Assembly (NCBI GenBank): GCA_006503535.1
Contig: QYRS01000003.1
Span: forward strand, 2,666,001-2,730,000
Direction of reading: 5' to 3'
DNA from: Arthrinium phaeospermum
Taxonomy: Eukaryota; Ascomycota; Sordariomycetes; Amphisphaeriales; Apiosporaceae
DNA: 64,000 bases
Shown: one piece after another, positions 56,583 to 64,000 of the stretch
How the letters are laid out: the number at the start of each line of letters is the position of its first letter
How positions within the stretch are numbered: position 1 is the first letter of the stretch
The notes under the pieces: generated by a model
Database searches by the model: none
What the model was told of the DNA's origin: nothing
The model's input: the letters and a program-made list of their open reading frames with translations, nothing else
Position numbers and translations under genes: made by a program

Positions 56583-57658
56583 CTAGACAGCTGGCTGCGC
56601 CGTAACACCAGGAGCAGGTGTAGCGGCCGGGGCGTTCTTTTCAGGGAACGAGCCGGCATCATGGACCCGGCCATATCGAGTGAATGCTATGTCGAGGTCA
56701 GTATTTCAGGGTTCAACGCAGGTGGGCGCCTTGGCTTTTTGAGGGCCCTTACCTAGATTCAGTCTGCCATAATCCCACTTGCGGCTCAGGGCAAGGACGA
56801 CGACCGAGGTGACTGGCAACAACAGCACGTCGAGGATGCCAAAGAAGATGGCACTGGGCGTGATGCCGATCGTGTTGCCGCCGTCGGAAAGACCGAAAGC
56901 AATGGGGTAGAGAAGCCAGAGGAGGTTCACCCAGCCAGACAGAGCGTAGTGGTCTCGGCCAAGGCCAACGCGCTTGGCAGAGGTGCCGCCGTGGCCCAGG
57001 GTGTTGAAGGCCAGCATGAGCCAGGCCACGGTGCCGAAGGCGTAGAAGCCCCATTTATAGTTACTGGTGGTGTATGCAGACACGAGATAGGAGATGACCC
57101 TTTTGTTCCAGCGTTCAGTAAACGTATTCGGCGGCAGAAGACAAAGACCAGGCAGGTACTTACCAGATCCAAGACAGGAATATGTTGTAGACGATCGTAG
57201 CCCACGAGACGCCGCTGAGAAGCCCGAGCGAGAGGATAATAGCAGGAAATTCCACAACCCACTTGCGCCAAGTTGTCAGTGACCATGTCCTTTTCGTTGC
57301 GTTCTTTCCGACGGAAAACACTTACGTTGACATACTTCACCCAGAATATCTGGCGCGTCCAGCCTGACACGGGCTTGCTGTTGACAACCGGCACAACGCT
57401 GTACCCAAGATCAGAGGCCCAGGCAAAGTAGGTTATGGATCCTACAAGGAGCGCGACCGAGAAGATGTAGTGGAATATCTTCTCGCCCGAGAAGGGCTTG
57501 AAGCTGGCAGCATAGAAGGCAATAAACAGGATGGCATAGACAGCTGTGACGGCCCAGAGCCAGTCCGAACCATGGACACTGAAAGCCTCGTTCCCAGCTG
57601 GAGGGTTGATGTCCAGAGCCTGGTTGCTGCGGACGATGAGACCCATGATAGGCGACAT
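56583..57658 (-). CDS. opsin-related 7-TM protein (Hsp30/YRO2/MRH1-like), no retinal lysine
   Basis: Four exons (57658-57326, 57261-57164, 57099-56753, 56686-56583), 293 residues, with introns of 64, 64 and 66 bp all in phase. Seven hydrophobic helices have the microbial-rhodopsin pattern: SDWLWAVTAVYAILFIAFYAASF, FHYIFSVALLVGSITYFAWAS, IFWVKYVNWVVEFPAIILSLGLL, VSWATIVYNIFLSWIW, WGFYAFGTVAWLMLAF, HYALSGWVNLLWLLYPIAFGL, and SAIFFGILDVLLLPVTSVVV. In the last helix the Schiff-base Lys position reads LDVLLLPV, with Leu instead. In helix C the RYxDW pattern of proton pumps is KYVNW, so the Asp acceptor is Asn, and the second carboxylate is also absent. It should therefore not bind retinal or pump protons. 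It belongs with opsin-related proteins, which in other fungi are membrane proteins often induced by heat, ethanol or acid stress. The C-terminus FTRYGRVHDAGSFPEK is typical of this group. Confidence 0.9.
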
Positions 57659-59566
57659 AGATAAGGGGTTCGAAATAGGGGTAGCAGAAGTGGTGTGGTG
57701 ATCTGAGAGAACTCTACAACAAATACCGGCTCAACTCAATGCGACGAGTTTCCAAAAATCACTGATCAGACTTGTGGTGGTGTCTCAGATATAACTGTGT
57801 GGCTGAACCATAGAGTATGTGGACGTGGGTTGGGGGGAGGAAAGAAAGTGCTTACTTTATATAGGATCGGCTCTCGAGGGGATATCGACCAGAACCGCAG
57901 CCTCCCAATCTTCCAGACTCGTACTAATGCAGCGGGAAGAGCGGCGATCTTGCGAATACGCACATCTTGGAGGGAGAATCTCAAACCCGAGTGGTCCGAC
58001 AGCCAGCAGCGACACACCTGGTGCTTTGACGCCTTTGGTGCCCATCGCAACCCCATGCGGGATAGGCCGTTGCAACGAGACCAGTTGGGATACCAGGATT
58101 GCATTCGTGCAGATGCAGATGGAAGGTGTTGGTCAATATCGCGTCTGCGGGCACCGATCGGAGCTTGGCCGGGTCTGCTCGGCAAATCCAGTCGGTCATA
58201 CGACATCCAGCCCGGGCTTCAACGGCATTGGTCATTAGTCCAGAACCTTTTTGGCATCACGTCAACGCATGATATCCCCCGAGAGAGCCTTAGCTAGGAG
58301 TTTGGTTGCATGCTACAATGTTGCTGATAACGAGCCTGGCCTATACGTTTGTTTAGGTCGAATGTGGATGGCGATCTAGGCCCCCTGGAAAAACCATGAA
58401 GACCCAGATGACCATCGCTACCAAGCAGTTCACACATTCACTTACACTTTGATATCAAACACACGCAACCGGAGAGTAGCCGCCATCTGCACGCGGTTGA
58501 CGTGATGCAAATGTGATGGGCTACTGGCACCTTCTATGGCCCACCGGCAGGCTCGGGCGTGAGTAGGTTGTTGGATCTGGAAACCCGGCCTACCCAAGAA
58601 TAAGACCCTGAACGGCAGTCGATTGGACACGGCGCGGGATACCCGGGAAGCGAAATAGGGCTGCAACCTTGCAATGCACGCCCGGTAGTTCTGCTAAGCT
58701 CATTAGCTCATCACGTATGCAAGCCAATTTATAATGGTCGCAGTCACGATGCATTAGTCAACCTTGACAATTGGGCACGCCCTTCCGCTTGGCCTTGCCT
58801 ATCGAGTGAATCATGCCATGTGGTGAGGAGACCAGACGATTACTCGCGACGCGAAATTTTCGTCGTCGTACGACATGAAGTTGGTTGTAAAGACAGGTAG
58901 AGATATGCCAGATAGTTAGAAGAGGCAATACGTTGTACGTTGAATTGACTCAATTTTCCTCTGGCTGCTTACTAGGTGGAAGTTAAGCAGCATGGGGACG
59001 GGGGACTCGAAGTCCTGATGCTGGCTGGGTGAAGGTGACCACTGCCATATGTGGTGGCGTACGTAAGTATGGCAAGCCCAAACATCTGCAACTTGTTGAC
59101 CATGGAATACCTGTTTGAGAATGCTGCTCACATACCGGCCGGCAGTGCAACCAGCCCGAAAACCGATGTTGCCCAATTGGGGCTACATTTGGTGTCGCTT
59201 AAAAGGTTCAACCTTGCCCGTGGTATCCGAAGCCACTGTGCTCATCGGATATGGCAGTTGTTGACTGTTGTATTCACAATCCAACTCGTAGTATTAGCAC
59301 TTCGGCTATCTCCGTGTCTGAACACCTCCTCTGCCAGCCCTAGCAGTTAACTTCTTGACAGGCTACCTACTGTAGGAATTATGGGCGATTGCTAGTAAGG
59401 TGCTAGGTCCAGGTACTGAGGGCCAGATAGACGAAACTCTTTGTCCATTGGGGTAAACGACTCTTTCTGAAAAAACCACTCAACTATTCGACTAAACCAT
59501 ACAAGAAAAGAATCTCTGAGTGCCTAAGTTACGATTTCATATACAATAGTCTGGGCCACGAGAATC
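57659..59566. promoter_or_regulatory. divergent intergenic region
   Basis: About 1.9 kb between the opsin-related gene (-) and the small membrane-protein gene (+). Two AGGGG (STRE-like) pentamers lie within 25 bases of the opsin-related start codon (57665 and 57677). They may be chance or in the leader. No coding signal; one tRNA-like T-arm near 59005 was examined and rejected. Confidence 0.45.
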
Positions 59567-60028
59567 ATGTCGCCTATACCCCTAACCTACCGCCTAATAT
59601 TCAACTATGCCGAGCCGCTTATGGCGACCCTCGGCGCCGTGCAGGCCGTTGTGGCGCCCCGAGACTTGCTCCGGCTGAGCCTCCCCTCGGTGCCCTACAC
59701 CACGGCCATGTACCCGCTCTTCTCGCAGATGTGCGGCGCATGGCTCATGTTCGCCTTCCACGACGTCGTCACCCTGCGCATCTACCAAGACGTCCACGTG
59801 TGGAAGCACATACTGGGCGCGGCCATACTCAGCGACCTGGGCTACACCGCCAGCCTGGTGCAGTCGATGGGAGTCGCGTGGTTCTGCAACCCGCTGCGAT
59901 GGGACGCCGCCAACGCTTTCACCGTGGTGTCAACGGCACTGCCTCTCCTGGCCAAGATCTGCTTTGTTCTTGGGGTCGGCTTGCCTCGCGCTGCGCCGAA
60001 AGCTAAGGTATCCGGTAAAGAATTGTGA
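59567..60028 (+). CDS. small membrane protein, DUF7704-like
   Basis: Intronless frame of 153 residues with about four hydrophobic segments: residues about 15-35, 52-75, 82-104 and 117-140. The N-terminus PLTYRLIFNYAEPLMATLGA, then a central helix ending in RIYQDVHVWKHILGAAILSDLGY and NPLRWDAANAFTVVSTALPLLAKICFVLGVGL, follow the layout of fungal DUF7704 proteins, whose function is unknown. No signal peptide is evident, and the Lys-rich tail (PKAKVSGKEL) would be cytosolic. Coding GC is clearly higher than in the flanks. The family assignment is from memory of the pattern and moderately sure; that it is a real coding gene is more certain. Confidence 0.65.
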   Translation: MSPIPLTYRLIFNYAEPLMATLGAVQAVVAPRDLLRLSLPSVPYTTAMYPLFSQMCGAWLMFAFHDVVTLRIYQDVHVWKHILGAAILSDLGYTASLVQSMGVAWFCNPLRWDAANAFTVVSTALPLLAKICFVLGVGLPRAAPKAKVSGKEL

Positions 60029-60816
60029 GAGGAATCGGGCTTTCTCGATGGGTCGAGATGCATCGCGATTGGCAAACTTGGGGAGGATTCTTTGCTCTGG
60101 TTATCTAAGATGTGGTATAGGTACACTTTGTTGTATGCAGCCATTTTCATTGGAAGGAGCGTCGAGTCCAACGCGCTGCACATCGATGTAAGCAGACCAC
60201 AAGAAGGGATCAATGTGCCGAGCATACATGTATGGTAACGGATCGCCTATCATTTGTCAATCCGCCTTATTTAGTTGTATGCTGCTCTGGAAGAGTTAAT
60301 AACATTTGCCATTATTACATCGCACTTAGCTATATCATCACACTACTATTCTGTTGCCAGCTACCTTTTAGTTGCCAGTCCATTGATGTATTCTAATAGC
60401 TGGCTGCATGTTTCTTTAATATTTAGGTAGTCGTTAACAGTTCGCCAACCACCAACTGCTTCAAGACATGTAAACGTTGATTTGGCCAATGTTAGTCTAC
60501 TACTACTACTAGCCGTCACCCCTGGTAGTCCGGGTATGTGTAGTGCATTACCCTGGTGACACCAGACTCCCCGCTAAGCGGAGCTAGAAGCCACTGTTGC
60601 CCCGGACTTTTTGCCTGGGTTGCTGGTGATGCGCATCGCGCCTTCTAATCGAACGTCATTTCTGTTGGGATTTCATGGCACCAGCTGCCCAGCATTGAAA
60701 TTGTCAGATCTTCCCAAAAGCAACCCTCCATGCTCTACATGTATTGATACCTCAGTGACAGCATCTATCGTACAGTAGCCCTCGACCGACCGACCCATTC
60801 CATCCAGTGCAGCATC
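60029..60816. other. intergenic, no gene seen
   Basis: About 790 bases, AT-richer than the flanking genes, containing short CTA repeats near 60500. The right part is presumably the promoter and leader of the Vid28-like gene. Confidence 0.5.
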
Positions 60817-63800
60817 ATGGCCGTCGATATATCGCTGCTCAGCACCGGAACCCTGGCCGACCAGCTTGCAGCCCTCCGAGCTTTGAAGCATGACATTATC
60901 GGCCATATCAACAAGAAACAACAGTGGGTACGGTCAGGCATACTACCGCCGCTTGTCAGTCTGGTCAGGCAGTCGGTCGCAGCTCCAGATTTGAACGGGA
61001 ATGATATACAGCAGCAGGCAGAGGGCGCGCATCTTGACGATACCGAAGCAGTACAACTCCACGCCTTGCAACTCCTCGCAAGTTTTGCCAACGCCGGATA
61101 CCAATTCCTGTCGCCTCTGCACGCCTCGGGCGCTATCGAGGCTGTGCTGGCCCGATCGTGCCTGCGAAGCCCGCGGCCTCAGATTGTCTTGACGGCGCTG
61201 AGGATATTGCGCAGTGTCACCGAAGCCGCCGCCTTTGCGCCCACCCCACCGACCGACCAAGCGAGTCGCAACTCTCAACCTTCACTCGACTCAAGCTTTC
61301 TGGCAAACATCATATTTGCGAACGATCACTTGGAATCCTTTGCCTCCATCCTGAGGAGTGATGTATCAGCACAAGTATCTGCTGTGGCCAGCCTCATTAT
61401 CGGTCTTTGCCGAGAAGAGCGCCACCAGTTTGCACTTGTCCACAGTGGTGTCCTCGATGCCCTTGCTACGCAACTAGCAAGTTTTGCAGTTGCTGAAGGG
61501 CAAGTTATACCACGTGCCGAAGAGATTAGTCAATCGAACGGGCTTTCGAGCTGCTTTCCAGCGCCCGCCAGACCAGGCGTGGAGCTATCAGATATACTTG
61601 GTTCTATCGCTGCTATCATTACAGACTCGCCTTACAGAACGTGTCGACTCTTGTACTCACCGTCCATCCTGGCGGTTTTCCCCAATACTGATAGCGATTG
61701 GGACACCTACTGGAAGATTCATGCAGACACCCCAGATAAGCTGGCTGGGTTGAGGCCCACGAAACATAAAGACCACGAGCCAATGGACTTGCTATTGCCA
61801 TATACACCAATCCAACTACGGGGTCTATCGTCACATTCGTCCAGGCCAGGAACCGATTCTCCCCCGTGGACCATCCCCGAGTCCGCCCGAGACGACTCAG
61901 AAAACCCAGAAAGCCCTTTGGTTCCCTGGCTTATCGGGCTGGTACGGTCATATTACAGCCTTGACGCACTGGCTGCAGCCTCGGTCTTGGCGTCTCTCTT
62001 CAAATGTGGCTTCACCTATAGACCACGAGAGACCACGCTCGGTCTTTCGGTTGTACCTAAGCTGCTGCAGATACTCGGCGCAGCTGATCGAAAAGCATAT
62101 GATTTAGACACGTCGTCTCTAGACTCGAGAACCCAGTCCACCTGGGCGGTCATCGAACGTGTTCCCAGTATACTGACACATCTGATAACTGATAGTGATA
62201 ACCTGCAAAAGGCTACTTTTGATTCAGGAGCTGTTAAGTCGATATGTAAACTTCTGAAGGGCACATATGATGCTGAACCTCCGTCCGTTCAGACCGAGCT
62301 CTGGTCACCGGATCCAGATCCTGAACCGGCACCGATGGGCGAACACCCAACTTGCCAATTAGGCCAGCCTGGACAGCATCCGCAACTTGTCCATCGAAGC
62401 CGGCTGAGGGAAAGCTCGTTGAAGGCACTTGGCGCACTCGGGGCTTCCAGGGAAGAGTTTCGCAAAGCGATCGTGGACCAAGATCTGATCCCGTATATTA
62501 AAGAGTCGCTCTATCAATTCCCAGTCCGGCCGAGACAGTCAAAGGAGCAATCGAATGGAAATGGTGCGGGAGGGCAAGATGACCGGGCGAAATCGGAACT
62601 GGGAGAAAACCCGACTTCAGTAATTGTTGCGGCGTGCTATGCAACGCGAATGCTAGCCCGCTCGGTGAGCATATTGCGTACGTCACTGATGGATAACGCT
62701 GTGGAAAAGACCATAGAGAAGCTTCTTCTCCATCACGAGGTGGAAGTTCAGGTCGCAGCCACGGCAGTGGTCTGCAACATGGTGACGGACTTCAGTCCCA
62801 TGAAGGAGGTAAGATTTTGCCTCACATTTTATCCGTATTGCACTAACATCTGGCTCCTATAGTCATTCATCCTTGCAGGCCATGTCAGGACCCTCTGCAA
62901 ACATGCCAAATCTCAAAACGCTGCTTTGCGGTTAAACGCAATATGGGCTCTTAATCACCTTGTGCATGCAAGCAGCATAGAGCTGAAGAAAAACTGCTTA
63001 GAAGAATTGCAGCCGGGGTGGCTGATTCAGATCATCTGTGACGATATGGAAGATGCGGCTTTGTCTTCTACCAGAGCGAGGGGTGATGGTTCCTATACTA
63101 GTGATGAGGAAGACGACATGGACATCGACGATCAGAATCGCGAGTCGTCATACAAGCCCCTGGACGACCAGGCCGCGCTCGAGAGCCGCATACTTCGCTT
63201 GGCGGATGCACGACTACATGCACTGCGGGAGCTAGAGCTGAATCCCGTGCGGAAAGCAAGAAAGGACGATCTTGAGATTCAGGAGAAAGGACTTGGCTTC
63301 ATCCGAAATCTGATTGGCGAACCTCATCTCAACGGCGCGGATTCGGCCAACGACACGACGGAAATGATTGACCATCTCTTCAATACGCTTGGACAGGACC
63401 GTTTCTTCGAGATACTGTCCACAAAACTGAAAACAAAGACGTTGAACCCCTTCGGCCGGCGTGGGGCCACGGGCGAAGCGCGGGTTCTCTACCCCCAGGC
63501 CAAGATTATCGAGGCTGTCGTTTACATCCTGGTTCATCTGGCAGCCAGCATACCGCGTCATCGCCAGCTCGTTATTTCGCAGAAGGAATTGTTGAAGCTT
63601 TTGGCAGGATTGACCAATAGCCAGGAGCGGGAGGTTAGGGTTGCACTATGCCACCTGATCAACAACCTGACCTGGAGGGACGATGATAGTGATGCCCCAG
63701 CCTGCTCACAGCGTGCGTTAGAGCTCAAGAAGCTGGGCTTCCTTAACAAGTTAGAAAGCCTCGGGCAGAACGACGAGGAGCTCGACGTGCGAGAGCGGGC

Positions 63801-63837
63801 CAAGACTGCAGTATGGCAGATGAAGCATCCACAGTAG
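60817..63837 (+). CDS. armadillo-repeat protein, Vid28/Gid5 (ARMC8) homologue
   Basis: Two exons (60817-62808 and 62863-63837), 988 residues; the 54-bp intron joins DFSPMKE to SFILAGHVRTLCKHA in phase. ARM-type helical repeats run throughout: LADQLAALRALKHDIIGHINKKQQWVRSGILPPLVSL at the start, AVQLHALQLLASFANAG, AAATAVVCNMVTDFSP-type and QNAALRLNAIWALNHLVHAS in the middle, and EREVRVALCHLINNLTW near the end. The opening NKKQQWVRSGILPPL and the late LRLNAIWALNHLVH are characteristic of ARMC8/Vid28. That protein is the Gid5 subunit of the GID/CTLH ubiquitin ligase, which in yeast recruits the substrate receptor and directs degradation of gluconeogenic enzymes. An acidic insert (SDEEDDMDIDDQNRESS) interrupts the C-terminal repeats. 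The start was chosen at the first ATG, matching the conserved N-terminus. Family identity is confident; function is inferred. Confidence 0.85.
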
Positions 63838-64000
63838 TTGCATAATACCAAGCACAGAATCCAGCTTCTATATATACATCTTATTAAAAGTGAACTTGAG
63901 TTTTTCAAGGATGAGTATGCTTGACCTGCGTCATAGTTTTTTGTTGCGAGCTATCTCGCTACCACCCTGCCACCTATGTATCCTCAAGCTGGTTATGTTG
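63838..64000. other. 3' flank of the Vid28-like gene
   Basis: Short AT-rich stretch to the window edge, presumably 3' UTR (it contains TATTAAAAG). No coding signal. Confidence 0.4.

Noticed and set aside
58975..59070. Minus-strand tRNA candidate (GGACTTCGAGTCC loop with an upstream GGCAGTGG box)
   Set aside because: The boxes are present, but the acceptor ends are not complementary and no anticodon stem of the right size forms.

Overview
The window is chromosomal DNA of a filamentous ascomycete (Pezizomycotina, most likely a Sordariomycete). Evidence: GT-AG introns of about 50-70 bp with CTAAC-type branch sites, a velvet regulator (VeA), a Zn2Cys6 transcription factor, a fungal opsin-related protein, a hybrid histidine kinase with long Ser/Pro-rich linkers, and kilobase-scale intergenic DNA. 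All gene models, splice sites and names come from reading the sequence; nothing was searched against a database.

Layout. 0-7 kb holds housekeeping genes: chaperonin subunit CCT3 (+), a PRKRIP1/DUF1168 spliceosome-associated protein (-) and a DET1-like histidine phosphatase (+). 8.2-10.7 kb holds a lineage-specific Gln/Arg/Glu-rich protein (+) with internal repeats. It is followed by about 3 kb of unusual non-coding DNA. First comes a cluster of tRNA T-arm-like stem-loops (10.7-11.75 kb). Then comes a degenerate tandem array of about 209 bp units, each with several hairpins whose stems show compensatory changes (12.6-13.65 kb). 14.4-20.6 kb is a 2038-residue hybrid histidine kinase (-).

24.8-28.5 kb pairs a DUF1445/D-glutamate-cyclase-type protein (+, intronless, bacterial-like) tail to tail with a five-exon Zn2Cys6 factor (-). 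30.1-32.1 kb is an NHA/SOD2-type Na+/H+ antiporter (+) with one awkward splice junction. 36.4-40.7 kb is an Mga2/Spt23-type membrane-anchored transcription factor (+; IPT/TIG, ankyrin repeats, C-terminal transmembrane segment). 42.5-44.3 kb is an unrecognised Ser/Pro-rich protein (-). 45.7-47.4 kb is VeA (-), followed by a gene-poor tract of about 9 kb. 56.6-57.7 kb is an opsin-related 7-TM protein lacking the retinal lysine (-). 59.6 kb is a DUF7704-like small membrane protein (+). 60.8-63.8 kb is a Vid28/Gid5 (ARMC8) armadillo protein (+).

The genes do not form one pathway. Several regulators lie close together: membrane-lipid sensing (Mga2-like), light/development/secondary metabolism (VeA), two-component signalling, and gluconeogenic enzyme turnover through the GID ligase (Vid28). 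The only plausible local partnership is the DUF1445 protein with the adjacent Zn2Cys6 factor. The strongest candidate for something undescribed is the structured-repeat tract at 10.7-13.65 kb downstream of the repeat-rich orphan protein.
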